This document shows, in pieces, positions 26,554 through 35,557 of a DNA stretch of 64,000 nucleotides. Under the pieces are notes generated by a model. That model saw only the letters and a program-made list of their open reading frames with translations. It made no database searches and was not told the DNA's origin. The first letter of the stretch is position 1, and each line of letters begins with the position of its first letter. Position numbers and translations under genes: made by a program. Origin of the DNA: Candidatus Merdinaster equi (GTDB lineage Bacteria; Bacillota; Clostridia; Lachnospirales; Lachnospiraceae); contig JAGHUF010000011.1 in NCBI GenBank assembly GCA_018064935.1, positions 1-64,000 of the forward strand. Direction: 5' to 3'.

Positions 26554-27978
26554 ATGAGATTAACGGGAAAAGAGAAGTTTGCATATGGTCTCGGCGCAGT
26601 TGGCAAGGACATGGTATACATGCTATCGGCCAGCTATGTGCTGTATTACTACCAGGATATTTTGGGCGTTAATGCAGTTGCTATGGGAGTTATCTTACTA
26701 ATAGCAAGAATATTTGATGCCTTTAACGATCCGATTATGGGAGTAGTTGTTGCGAAAACAAAAACCAGATGGGGTAAATTCAGACCATGGTTACTTATTG
26801 GAACAATTACCAATGCAGTTATCCTGTACCTTCTGTTTGCTGCGCCGCCGCAGCTCACAGGAAGCGGTCTTGTGGTATATGCCGCAGTGTTCTATATCCT
26901 TTGGGGTGTGACTTACACCATGATGGATATTCCTTACTGGTCAATGGTTCCGGCATTTACCGAAAGTGGTAGGGAGAGAGAAAACTTATCTGCACTTGCC
27001 AGATCATGTGCAGGTGTTGGCTCAGCACTTATCTCCATAGTCGCTATCATCGCTGTACAGGCACTTGGTACCATGATGGAGGGGGCAGATGCATCGGCCG
27101 TTGCAATAGAAAGAACAGGCTTCAAGTGGTTAGGACTCATTGTCGCTGTGCTGTTCATTGTATTAACGCTAGTGACCTGCATATGTATCAAAGAAAAATC
27201 TTCCGTCGATATGGAAACGGCGTCTGTGAAAGACATGTTCAGATCACTTATTCACAATGATCAGGCAATGACTATGGTTATTGCAATTGTACTTGTAAAC
27301 ACAGCTGTATATATTACTAACAATCTTGTTATTTATTTCTTTAAGTATGATATAGCAAATCTGTCATGGCAGAGTGATTATACTTTATTTACTACATTCG
27401 GCGGTGGTATGCAGATACTTGCGATGATGGCATTTTTCCCACTGCTTCGAAAAGCATGGAGCACAATGAAGATATTCTATATCAGTATAGCAAGTGCAGT
27501 TGCCGGCTATATTATGCTGCTTGTCATGGCGTTATCTGGAACAAGAAATATTTATGTTTTATTTATCCCGGCATTCTTCATAATGTCTGCCGTAGGAATT
27601 CTGAATGTAATTGTAACAATCTTTCTTGCGAATACAGTTGATTATGGTGAATGGAAGAATAAGAGACGTGATGAGTCAGTTATTTTTTCAATGCAGACAT
27701 TCGTTGTTAAGCTTGCTTCAGGTATAGCAGCGCTTGTCGCATCTATTTGCCTCTCAATATTCAGTATTGGAGGAGCGTCAACAGATGAAGTGGTAACAGA
27801 GGTTGTCAGAGCATCCGACAGTTCTGTATTTGGCCTTCGTATGACAATGACAATTATTCCTGTTATTGTGCTACTAATTGCGCTGGTGGTATTCAGGAAG
27901 AAGTATTGCTTAAACGATGAGAAACTCAATGAAATAACAGCAGAATTGGCAAACAGAAAAAATAATCAGTCAGTTTAG
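26554..27978 (+). CDS. GPH-family (MelB-like) sugar:cation symporter
   Basis: A 474-aa membrane transporter with about 12 membrane segments. The start MRLTGKEKFAYGLGAVGKDMVY and the loop DAFNDPIMGVVVAKTKTRWGKFRPW (the conserved Asp and Arg/Lys loop of the glycoside-pentoside-hexuronide family) are diagnostic. YTMMDIPYWSMVPAF and NTVDYGEWKNKRRDESV are also typical. The ATG at 26554 follows AGGTGGGGG; an earlier in-frame start at 26527 lies inside the GH2 gene. It likely imports the oligosaccharide cleaved by its two neighbours. Confidence 0.92.
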   Translation: MRLTGKEKFAYGLGAVGKDMVYMLSASYVLYYYQDILGVNAVAMGVILLIARIFDAFNDPIMGVVVAKTKTRWGKFRPWLLIGTITNAVILYLLFAAPPQLTGSGLVVYAAVFYILWGVTYTMMDIPYWSMVPAFTESGRERENLSALARSCAGVGSALISIVAIIAVQALGTMMEGADASAVAIERTGFKWLGLIVAVLFIVLTLVTCICIKEKSSVDMETASVKDMFRSLIHNDQAMTMVIAIVLVNTAVYITNNLVIYFFKYDIANLSWQSDYTLFTTFGGGMQILAMMAFFPLLRKAWSTMKIFYISIASAVAGYIMLLVMALSGTRNIYVLFIPAFFIMSAVGILNVIVTIFLANTVDYGEWKNKRRDESVIFSMQTFVVKLASGIAALVASICLSIFSIGGASTDEVVTEVVRASDSSVFGLRMTMTIIPVIVLLIALVVFRKKYCLNDEKLNEITAELANRKNNQSV

Positions 27979-28003
27979 TACGCTAATTAATAAGGATAAT
28001 CAA

Positions 28004-30400
28004 ATGGATAATGCTAATAATTCTGAAATGAATACGGACTGCAAATATATTACCAGACTTGAGGACAACACCTTTGTGTTAAATACCTTTAACACCACAT
28101 ATGCATTTCGGGTTATGGATAATTGCAAATATCTCGAGCACTTATATTATGGCCGAAAGATACATTTGAATACGGCTGATGGTCTGGTTGAGCAGCACGC
28201 CTTTGCACCAGGTAACACTATTGTGTATGAAACAGGATGCGATTCGTTCTCACTGGAGGATGTATGCCTGGAAATGTCCAGCCTGGGAAAAGGTGATATT
28301 AGAGAGCCATTTATTGAGGCTGTATTGTCTGATGGTAGTACAACCCTTGATTTTAAGTTTGAGAAGGCAGCAGTAGTTAAGGGTAAGAAAGCGCTCAAAA
28401 CATTACCAAGCTCCTACGATGAGAATGAGGAAGCCTGTCAGCTCATTATAGATATGGTTGATGATAATAACAGTATCAACGTAAGCCTATTATATTCCGT
28501 CTTTCCGTCAAAAGATGTTATTGTCAGAAGCACGCTTGTTTACAATGCTGGTAAAGAGCCTCTGAGAATCACCAGAATTATGAGTAATCACCTTGATCTA
28601 AATACTAGTGACTATGTATTTACAAGATTCAGCGGTGCCTGGGCAAGAGAAATGAGCAGACATGATACTCTGCTAAACTGTGGAAAGATAGTAAATTCTT
28701 CATTCACAGGAACTTCATCAAACAGAGCCAATCCATTTGTGATGCTCTCAAAAGAGAATACAACGGAAGACCATGGAGAGTGCATAGGTTTCAATTTGAT
28801 TTACAGCGGTAACCACTATGAAGCGGCCGAGGTAAACAGCTTTGGAAAGACCAGATTTGTTCAGGGCATTAATCCACAGAATTTTGAATATCTATTACTG
28901 CCAGAAGAATCTTTTGAAGCGCCGGAAGCTGTTATGAGTTATGCGGCAGGCGGGTTTAATTCTCTGAGTCATAATATGCATTCTTTTATAAGAGAGAATA
29001 TTGTCCGCGGCAGCTATAAGAAAAAAGAAAGGCCCGTGTTGTTAAACAGCTGGGAAGCAGCTTATTTTGATATTAATAAGTCCGGACTTGTTAAGCTGGC
29101 AAAGGAGGGCAAAAGCGTTGGTATAGAGCTCTTTGTCATGGATGATGGATGGTTTGGAGACAGAAATGATGACAGCCATTCACTGGGAGACTGGGAAGTA
29201 AATGAGAAAAAGCTTCCAGGTGGATTAGCCGGAATCGCAAACGAAATCAAGAAGCTCGGGATGGATTTTGGAATCTGGGTCGAGCCGGAAATGATAAGCG
29301 TGCAGAGTGAGCTTTTTAAGAAGCATCCGGAGTGGGTTATGGATATTCCGGGGAAACCACATTCAGAAGGCAGAAACCAAAGGATTCTCGACCTGTGTAA
29401 TAAAGAGGTCCAGGACTTCATAATCGAGTCGATGACGAAAGTCTTTTCTAGTGCAGATATCTCATATGTTAAGTGGGATATGAACAGGATTATCTCTGAT
29501 TATTATAGTAGAACACTTAGCAGCGACAGACAGAAAGAAGCTGGTCACAGATATGTACTTGGTCTGTACAGATGCATGGATGAATTGACAAGAAGATTTC
29601 CTGACATTTTGTTCGAGGGCTGCGCGTCAGGTGGAAATCGATTTGACCTTGGTATTTTATGCTATTTTCCACAGATATGGGCCAGCGATAATACGGATGC
29701 AATCTGCAGAACAGAAATACAGACGGGATATAGCTATGGCTATCCCCAGTCAGTAGTTGCTGCTCATGTTTCAAGCATTCCCAATCATCAGACACTCAGA
29801 AAGACTCCTCTGGATACAAGATTTAATGTTGCGGCATTTGGTGTGCTTGGATATGAGTGTAATCTGTGTGACATGAAGAAAGAGGATAAGGAAGCAATTG
29901 CCAAACAGATTAGCCTATATAAAGAATGGAGAAGTGTATTACAGTTTGGAAGCCTGTACAGAAATGATACAGATGATAATCAGACACAATGGACAGTCGT
30001 TTCTGAAGATAAGAAGAGGGCTGTCGGACTTAATCTGCAGAAATTAGTCACACCTAATTGGCAGTATGCACAGTATATAGCAAAAGGCCTGGATGAGGAA
30101 GCTTTATACAGCTTTTATAATAATGAAATAAAAATCAATATAAAAGAATTTGGTGATTTGATTAACACAGTTGTGCCAGTTCACATCAGACAGGATTCCT
30201 TTGTTCATAATGTAGCAGCGCAGTTTGTGAAGATGGACAGTGCTAAGGAAGATCACAAGATGTTTGGTGATGCATTAATGTACTCTGGTGTGAAGCTAAA
30301 ACAGGGGTTTAGTGGAACTGGCTATAATGGTGAAGTCAGATATTTTCAGGATTTCTGTTCGCAGCTCTTTCTCATGGAATGTGCGGACACACGCATGTAG
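28004..30400 (+). CDS. Alpha-galactosidase, glycoside hydrolase family 36
   Basis: A 798-aa cytoplasmic enzyme that releases alpha-linked galactose from melibiose- or raffinose-type sugars. A beta-sandwich N-terminal domain (about 20-330) leads into the TIM barrel (NSWEAAYFDINKSGLVKLA, LFVMDDGWFGDRNDD). The nucleophile is Asp492 in VKWDMNR and the acid/base Asp562 in WASDNTD; CASGGNRFDLG is also a GH36 motif. Full length. Its last 55 bases overlap the end of the convergent MATE gene, with no terminator between. Confidence 0.95.
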   Translation: MDNANNSEMNTDCKYITRLEDNTFVLNTFNTTYAFRVMDNCKYLEHLYYGRKIHLNTADGLVEQHAFAPGNTIVYETGCDSFSLEDVCLEMSSLGKGDIREPFIEAVLSDGSTTLDFKFEKAAVVKGKKALKTLPSSYDENEEACQLIIDMVDDNNSINVSLLYSVFPSKDVIVRSTLVYNAGKEPLRITRIMSNHLDLNTSDYVFTRFSGAWAREMSRHDTLLNCGKIVNSSFTGTSSNRANPFVMLSKENTTEDHGECIGFNLIYSGNHYEAAEVNSFGKTRFVQGINPQNFEYLLLPEESFEAPEAVMSYAAGGFNSLSHNMHSFIRENIVRGSYKKKERPVLLNSWEAAYFDINKSGLVKLAKEGKSVGIELFVMDDGWFGDRNDDSHSLGDWEVNEKKLPGGLAGIANEIKKLGMDFGIWVEPEMISVQSELFKKHPEWVMDIPGKPHSEGRNQRILDLCNKEVQDFIIESMTKVFSSADISYVKWDMNRIISDYYSRTLSSDRQKEAGHRYVLGLYRCMDELTRRFPDILFEGCASGGNRFDLGILCYFPQIWASDNTDAICRTEIQTGYSYGYPQSVVAAHVSSIPNHQTLRKTPLDTRFNVAAFGVLGYECNLCDMKKEDKEAIAKQISLYKEWRSVLQFGSLYRNDTDDNQTQWTVVSEDKKRAVGLNLQKLVTPNWQYAQYIAKGLDEEALYSFYNNEIKINIKEFGDLINTVVPVHIRQDSFVHNVAAQFVKMDSAKEDHKMFGDALMYSGVKLKQGFSGTGYNGEVRYFQDFCSQLFLMECADTRM

Positions 30401-31698
30401 AAAAAAACAGACAGGCCTGTAGCAATGCACCAGCCAATTGGCCACGCATACCATATGCCAAGATAGCCAAGTATGGTGCCTGATAACAGCAGAGCTAGTG
30501 CAACTCGGATGATTAAATCTGAGAAAGTTGTGACCATGAATTCTTTCATTTTTTCCGCACCTCGTAGAACACCATCGGCAACGAGCTTGATGGATATAAC
30601 AAAGTAAAATGGTGAAAGAATTCTAAGATATAATGTGCCTGATGTAATTGCATCCAGAGAAGGATCCTTGATAAAAAAAGTAAGTAGCGGACTGGGGAGT
30701 GTCAGGTAAAGAATGCATATTGGCAGGGAAATTAGCCATACCATCTTTACACCAGCGATGAAGCCAGGTTTGATTCTTTCGGGCTTCTGCGCGCCAAGGT
30801 TCTGCGCAGTGTAATTGGAGACACCATTACCAAACGTGGTCAGTGATGTGATTATAAGGTTATTGAGTTTTACCGCTGCAGAATATCCCGCCATTACACC
30901 TGGTCCAAACATATTAATTGAACCCTGAATAATAATATTTCCGATAGATATAAAGCTTTGCTGAAGTATGCTGGGGACCGCGACCACAATGAACTGGCGA
31001 AGTATTTGGGCAGAGAACAGGGCTGGTTTCTTAGGTGCTTTCATGGAATGTACTCTTTTGAATACAAATAGGAGCGCCAGAATGCAGCTTACACTCTGGC
31101 ACAGGAAGGTAGCCCATGCAATTCCAGGGACACCAAAATTAAATACTTGCACAAAGAGAATATCCATACCGATATTAGAAAGTGAAGAGGCTGCGAGGAA
31201 GTAAAAAGGTGTTTTCGAATCACCGAGTGCGGAGAAAATTCCTGTCGAAATATTGTAGAAGAACACGAAGGGGAGCCCCAACAGGTATATATTCATATAC
31301 GTGACAGAGTCTGGCATGAGGTTTTCCGGTGTATTAACTATATGTAGTAAAGGAACGAAAAAAAGGAAGCCAATCAGCATGAGAGTAGCACATATTGCAC
31401 CACTTGAAATGATAGAGGTAGATACTGCTGTTTTGAGTGAACTTATATCTTTTGCTCCAAAGAATCTGGATGCAATGACTGAACAGCCGATATTGCAACC
31501 AAATGCAAATGCTATGAAGATTAGAGTTACCTGGTAGCTGTTGCCGATTGCGGCTATTGCATCCTCACCTATGAAGCGTCCGGCGACCCAGGAATCTGCG
31601 AGATTGTATAACTGTTGAAAGATAACGCTCCCGAACAGCGGGAGGCAGAAGTCCCGTATTGCTTTTGACGGTGTTCCGATAGTAAGATCTTTATTCAT
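30346..31698 (-). CDS. MATE-family multidrug/solute exporter
   Basis: A 450-aa membrane protein with about 12 membrane segments in two similar halves, typical of MATE cation-coupled exporters. The start region TIGTPSKAIRDFCLPLFGSVIFQQLYNLADSWVAGRFIGEDAIAAIGN is a clear family signature. The ATG at 31698 is preferred to in-frame starts further upstream because GGAAAGG lies about 10 nt before it and the family's N-terminus begins there. The substrate is unknown. It is convergent with, and overlaps, the alpha-galactosidase gene. Confidence 0.9.
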   Translation of the reverse strand: MNKDLTIGTPSKAIRDFCLPLFGSVIFQQLYNLADSWVAGRFIGEDAIAAIGNSYQVTLIFIAFAFGCNIGCSVIASRFFGAKDISSLKTAVSTSIISSGAICATLMLIGFLFFVPLLHIVNTPENLMPDSVTYMNIYLLGLPFVFFYNISTGIFSALGDSKTPFYFLAASSLSNIGMDILFVQVFNFGVPGIAWATFLCQSVSCILALLFVFKRVHSMKAPKKPALFSAQILRQFIVVAVPSILQQSFISIGNIIIQGSINMFGPGVMAGYSAAVKLNNLIITSLTTFGNGVSNYTAQNLGAQKPERIKPGFIAGVKMVWLISLPICILYLTLPSPLLTFFIKDPSLDAITSGTLYLRILSPFYFVISIKLVADGVLRGAEKMKEFMVTTFSDLIIRVALALLLSGTILGYLGIWYAWPIGWCIATGLSVFFYMRVSAHSMRKSCEQKS

Positions 31699-31837
31699 AT
31701 CCCATGACCTTTCCATAACCTGCAGGCTTTGGGTCGCAGGTGGAAGTGGCAAGGTTCACCATTTCCAATTTCCAAAAAGATATTATACTCGCGTATGAAA
31801 AAAATGAAATAAAAGAAAAGATAAAATTTTTATAAAT

Positions 31838-31871
31838 ACCTATTGACATAGTAGGAAAATAGGTGTAAATT
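31838..31871 (+). promoter_or_regulatory. Promoter of the Met/Cys transport operon with an overlapping inverted repeat
   Basis: TTGACA (31843-31848) and TAAATT (31866-31871) are spaced by 17 bp. The inverted repeat ACCTATT (31838-31844) and AATAGGT (31858-31864), 13-nt spacer, overlaps the -35 and the spacer, as a repressor operator would. The Rrf2-family regulator at the end of the operon is a candidate binder; this is inference. Confidence 0.6.
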
Positions 31872-31902
31872 AACATCATCTTAAATGAAAGGGGCAAGAC
31901 AA

Positions 31903-32022
31903 ATGAAGAATGTTTTACTAACTTCGAGTTCAAACATGTGTATGTGTATGTGTCGAATGCTATTCTCCCAGGCAAGTGAAATGACCGGGTGTATGGCACA
32001 TTTGTCATGCAGCCGAAAATAA
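31903..32022 (+). CDS. Met/Cys-rich leader peptide (39 aa)
   Basis: A short reading frame with a strong ribosome binding site (AAAGGGG ending 8 nt before the ATG). The peptide starts MKNVLLTSSSN and then reads MCMCMCRM at residues 12-19: six alternating Met and Cys codons in a row. In total 7 of 39 residues are Met and 5 are Cys. It ends with TAA 23 nt before an intrinsic terminator. Codons 22-25 overlap the antiterminator strand. The composition matches the two substrates expected for the operon downstream. It has no membrane segment, signal or RiPP enzyme nearby, so a regulatory leader is the best reading; a functional Cys-rich peptide is the alternative. Confidence 0.8.
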   Translation: MKNVLLTSSSNMCMCMCRMLFSQASEMTGCMAHLSCSRK

Positions 32023-32075
32023 TAAGAATTATTATTTGAAGTCATTGCCTGGGAGTTAACAACCCAGGCATTTTT
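31965..32075 (+). promoter_or_regulatory. Transcription attenuator: antiterminator and terminator
   Basis: Terminator: TGCCTGGG (32046-32053) pairs with CCCAGGCA (32063-32070), 9-nt loop, then TTTTT (32071-32075). Antiterminator: CTCCCAGGCAA (31965-31975, inside the leader reading frame) is perfectly complementary over 11 bp to TTGCCTGGGAG (32045-32055), the 5' arm of the terminator, so the two structures exclude each other. CCCAGGCA therefore occurs twice, once as each partner. A weak local alternative, CCC-A-GG with CCGGG (31967-31989), may also form. A ribosome stalled at the Cys codons (31939-31953) would leave the antiterminator strand free; one nearing the stop codon would sit between the two strands and hinder pairing. 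Confidence 0.82.
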
Positions 32076-32146
32076 ATTGCAGAAAATGCTCGACAAAACA
32101 CATACATATTATTGAATTACGAATAAAAGAAAGAGGAAAAAAGATT

Positions 32147-33808
32147 ATGAAAAAGAAACTATTGACGAAAATATTAACTAGTGCTGTTGCACTGACTTTA
32201 GGCCTGACAACACTTGCTGGCTGCGGTGCACAGAATGGTGATACACAGACAGCTGATGCGAATAAAGTCTACAGAACACTTGATGAGATTAAAGAGAGCG
32301 GAAAGATAAACATCGGAGTATTCTCAGATAAGAATCCATTCGGTTATGTAGATGAGAATGGTGAATATCAGGGCTATGATGTTTATTTCGCAGATAGAAT
32401 CGGTAAGGACCTGGGCGTAGAAATCAATTATGTTTCTACCGAGGCAGCAAGCAGAGTTGAGTATCTTGAAACTGGTAAGGTTGATATAGTACTTGCAAAC
32501 TTCACAGTAACTGAGGAGAGAGCACAGAAAGTTGATTTTGCTCTTCCATACATGAATGTAGCACTTGGAGTTGTATCACATGAGGGTAATGTGGTTGAGA
32601 GCCTTGATCAGGTCGGTGCTGATGAGCAGGTAATCGTAATCTCTGGAACAACTGCTGAGACATATCTTGAGAAGAATTATCCAGACATCAAGCTTCAGAA
32701 GTTTGATACCTATGCTACAGCAAAGACTTCTTTTGAAAACGGAACCGGAGCTCATTGGGCAAATGATAATACTGAAGTTATCGCATATGCAATTGAGAAC
32801 CCAGGATATGTTGTAGGTATTCCTTCTCTCGGAAGCCAGGATACAATTGCACCTGCTGTTTCTAAGGGCAATGATACACTTCTTGCATGGCTTAATGATG
32901 AGATTAAGAGCCTTGGAAATGAGAATTTCTTCCATGCAGATTATGAGGCAACCCTCATCGGAACCTATGGCGCTGAATATGAAGATACACTTGTTGTAGA
33001 AGGTGGTGTGACAGCTTCTGGTAATGAGCAGACAACAACAGCAGCTGGCGATTTAAACATCGTACCTGGAAATGGTGAAAAGATTAAGATTGCAGCATCT
33101 CCAATCCCTCATGCTGAAATTCTTGCTAAGGCAGCAGAGATCCTTAAGGATTACGGATATGAGCTTGATGTTGTTGAGTTCGAAGATTATGTTCAGCCAA
33201 ACCTTGTTGTAGAATCAGGTGAATTTGATGCTAACTATGTAGAGCATGTACCATACTTAAACAGCTTCAATGCAGAGCAGGGAACACACCTTGTTGATGC
33301 AGGACAAATCCACTATGAGCCATTTGGTATCTATCCAGGAACAAAGAGTAGCTTAAGCGATATTGCAGATGGCGATACAATCGCAATTCCTAATGATACA
33401 ACTAATGAAGCAAGAGCATTGCTTCTTCTTCAGGACAATGGACTTATTAAACTTGCTGACGGAGCTGGACTAACAGCAACAGTAAATGAAATTGTTGAGA
33501 ACCCAAACAATATTAAATTCATCGAGCTTGAGGCAGCACAGGTTGCCAGAGTAGCAGACGAAGTATCTTATGTAGTATTGAATGGTAACTATGCTCTTGA
33601 GGCTGGTTTCTCTGTAGGAAAAGATTCAATTGCATATGAGGCAAGTGATTCAGTTGCAGCAACAACATATGTAAACATCATCGCTGTATATGAAGGAAAT
33701 GAGACCAGCGACAAGATCCAGGCACTGGTTGCAGTACTTAGATCTGATGCAATCAAGAATTTCATTACTGAGACATATGATGGTGCAGTTATCTTCTTCG
33801 AGAAGTAG
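32147..33808 (+). CDS. Fused lipoprotein: cystine-type (SBP_bac_3) domain plus MetQ/NlpA-type domain
   Basis: A 553-aa lipoprotein with lipobox LAGC (Cys26). Residues about 40-285 are a family 3 solute-binding domain for polar amino acids (KINIGVFSDKNPFGYVDENGEYQGYDVYFADRIGKDLGV, then VDIVLANFTVTEERAQKVDFA). A short Thr-rich linker follows, and from about 305 a MetQ/NlpA domain (KIKIAASPIPHAEILAKAAEIL, EFDANYVEHVPYL, ATTYVNIIAV). Each domain is normally a separate protein of about 260-280 aa. The genes downstream provide one ABC transporter for each domain type. Cystine/cysteine as the first ligand and methionine as the second are inferred from family and context. Confidence 0.9.
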   Translation: MKKKLLTKILTSAVALTLGLTTLAGCGAQNGDTQTADANKVYRTLDEIKESGKINIGVFSDKNPFGYVDENGEYQGYDVYFADRIGKDLGVEINYVSTEAASRVEYLETGKVDIVLANFTVTEERAQKVDFALPYMNVALGVVSHEGNVVESLDQVGADEQVIVISGTTAETYLEKNYPDIKLQKFDTYATAKTSFENGTGAHWANDNTEVIAYAIENPGYVVGIPSLGSQDTIAPAVSKGNDTLLAWLNDEIKSLGNENFFHADYEATLIGTYGAEYEDTLVVEGGVTASGNEQTTTAAGDLNIVPGNGEKIKIAASPIPHAEILAKAAEILKDYGYELDVVEFEDYVQPNLVVESGEFDANYVEHVPYLNSFNAEQGTHLVDAGQIHYEPFGIYPGTKSSLSDIADGDTIAIPNDTTNEARALLLLQDNGLIKLADGAGLTATVNEIVENPNNIKFIELEAAQVARVADEVSYVVLNGNYALEAGFSVGKDSIAYEASDSVAATTYVNIIAVYEGNETSDKIQALVAVLRSDAIKNFITETYDGAVIFFEK

Positions 33809-33833
33809 AAATAATCAAATAGGATAAACATTG

Positions 33834-33860
33834 GAAAGAGGACAGCAGATGTCCTCTTTC
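33834..33860 (+). other. Intercistronic hairpin between binding protein and transporter genes
   Basis: GAAAGAGGACA (33834-33844) pairs perfectly with TGTCCTCTTTC (33850-33860), 5-nt loop, with no T-run after it. Such hairpins often protect the upstream mRNA and raise the level of the binding protein over the membrane components. Confidence 0.6.
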
Positions 33861-33876
33861 TAGTTAGGTGGCGTAG

Positions 33877-34890
33877 ATGAGTGAAATTGAAATCAGGAAT
33901 TTATCAAAAAAATTCCAAATTAAAGGCCAGCAGATAGTTGCTTTAAGCGAGATAAATTTGAATATAGAAAAAGGGGATATATTCGGAATAATAGGTATGT
34001 CCGGAGCAGGAAAAAGCACTCTTGTAAGATCAATCAATTTCCTCGAAAAACCAACTGAGGGAGAGATACTGATTGATGGAGTAAATCTGGCAGAGTTATC
34101 TGCGAGAGAACTCAGGAAAAAAAGAAGCGAGATTGGAATGATATTCCAGAGCTTTAACCTGCTAGAGCAGAAAAATGTGCTTGATAATATTTGCTTTCCT
34201 CTTGAGATAAATGGTATCAGGAAAAAGGAAGCGAGGAAAAAGGCGAAGGAATTATTAGCAGTCGTAAAGCTTGAAGATAAAGAGAAGGCATACCCGTCAC
34301 AGTTGTCTGGCGGACAGAAACAGAGAGTAGCCATAGCGAGAGCACTTGCAACTGATCCCAAAATACTATTGTGTGATGAGGCGACAAGCGCGCTGGATCC
34401 ACAGACAACAGAGGCAATACTTAATTTGCTCCGTGAGATAAATGAGAGACTCGGCATAACGATAGTGATTATTACACATCAGATGTCTGTTGTAACTGAT
34501 ATATGTAAGAAAGTTGCGATTATTGACAGCGGAAGACTGGTTGAGGAGGGTGATGTTGAGACTATATTCGAATCGCCAAGGTCAGATGCTGCAAAAGAGT
34601 TAATTTCAGGAAAAACTGTAGGAAGAAAGACCTATTCGGAGCTTGAGGCCGAGAGAAAAATACGAATTGTATATAGAGAGAATTCGGCGTATGAACCTAT
34701 TATCTCTAACCTGGTACTGAAATTTAATGCACCAGTTAATATTCTGAAGGCAGATACAAAAAATGTAAATGGAAGAGCCGTCGGTGAGATGATTCTGGGT
34801 TTGCCGGATGATAAAGAATTACAAAATGAGCTTATTGATTATCTGAAAGAGAAAAAACTGGTAGTTACGGAGGTTACAGAGGATGTTTGA
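33877..34890 (+). CDS. metN: Methionine ABC transporter ATP-binding protein
   Basis: A 337-aa ATPase. Residues 1-240: Walker A GMSGAGKS, signature LSGGQKQRVAIARAL, Walker B ILLCDEAT. FGIIGMSGAGKSTLVRSINFLEKP is typical of MetN. Residues about 265-337 form the C-terminal NIL domain (KFNAPVNILKADTKNVNGRAVGEMILGLP), which in MetN proteins binds methionine and inhibits transport. It overlaps metI by 8 nt. Confidence 0.93.
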   Translation: MSEIEIRNLSKKFQIKGQQIVALSEINLNIEKGDIFGIIGMSGAGKSTLVRSINFLEKPTEGEILIDGVNLAELSARELRKKRSEIGMIFQSFNLLEQKNVLDNICFPLEINGIRKKEARKKAKELLAVVKLEDKEKAYPSQLSGGQKQRVAIARALATDPKILLCDEATSALDPQTTEAILNLLREINERLGITIVIITHQMSVVTDICKKVAIIDSGRLVEEGDVETIFESPRSDAAKELISGKTVGRKTYSELEAERKIRIVYRENSAYEPIISNLVLKFNAPVNILKADTKNVNGRAVGEMILGLPDDKELQNELIDYLKEKKLVVTEVTEDV

Positions 34891-35545
34891 TGCAAAAGTA
34901 ATACAAATGCTGTTAGAAGGCGTGAGAGATACTCTGTACATGACATTGGTATCTACAATTATTGGATATGCTGTTGGTCTACCACTTGGTATTCTGCTAA
35001 ATGTTACAGGAGTGACCGGGCTTAGGCCGAATCGAATAGTATATAGAATAGTGGATGTTATATGTAATATAATCCGAAGCATTCCATTCATTATATTGCT
35101 TATTCTACTTATTCCATTCACAAGATTTGTTGTTGGACAGAGCTATGGATCTAATGGTGTAATTGTACCTCTGGTTGTATGTGCATCGGCATATATTGCC
35201 CGAGTGGTTGAGTCTTCGCTGAATGAAGTTGACCATGGAATAATTGAGGCGGCAAAGTCAATGGGAGCTAACAATATTCAGATTGTATTTAAGGTACTTC
35301 TGGTTGAAGCAAAGACATCACTTATCACTGGTTTTACTATCACCACCGGGTTGCTTCTCGGATATTCTGCTATGTCAGGAACTGTTGGTGGTGGCGGACT
35401 CGGAGATATTGCGGTCAGATATGGATATCATAGATGGCAGGCAGATATCATGATTACAACAGTAATTCTGCTAATCATTATTTTCCAGATAATTCAGTAT
35501 ATTGGAACAAAGATTGCTTCTTCGTTAGATCATAGAAAAAGATAG
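34883..35545 (+). CDS. metI: Methionine ABC transporter permease
   Basis: A 220-aa permease with 5-6 membrane segments. GVRDTLYMTLVSTIIGYAVGLPLGILL, RSIPFIILLILLIPFTR, and the coupling loop EVDHGIIEAAKSMGANNIQIVFKVLLVEA are MetI hallmarks, as is SGTVGGGGLGDIAVRYGY. It is coupled translationally to metN. Its binding-protein partner should be the MetQ half of the fused lipoprotein, since no separate metQ is present. Confidence 0.93.
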   Translation: MFDAKVIQMLLEGVRDTLYMTLVSTIIGYAVGLPLGILLNVTGVTGLRPNRIVYRIVDVICNIIRSIPFIILLILLIPFTRFVVGQSYGSNGVIVPLVVCASAYIARVVESSLNEVDHGIIEAAKSMGANNIQIVFKVLLVEAKTSLITGFTITTGLLLGYSAMSGTVGGGGLGDIAVRYGYHRWQADIMITTVILLIIIFQIIQYIGTKIASSLDHRKR

Positions 35546-35557
35546 TAGGAACACATT

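Noticed and set aside
23388-30400. Mobile or genomic-island origin of the TetR-GH2-symporter-GH36 block
   Set aside because: No integrase, transposase, direct repeats or tRNA lie at its edges, and base use looks like the neighbours.
31903-32022. The Met/Cys-rich peptide as a RiPP precursor or metal-binding peptide
   Set aside because: No modification enzyme or exporter is adjacent as part of such a cluster, and the overlap of its codons with a perfect antiterminator fits a leader peptide much better.
31838-32146. SAM riboswitch or T-box before the Met/Cys transport operon
   Set aside because: No T-box sequence (TGGNACCGCG) or SAM-I core motifs are visible; the leader peptide and terminator account for the region.
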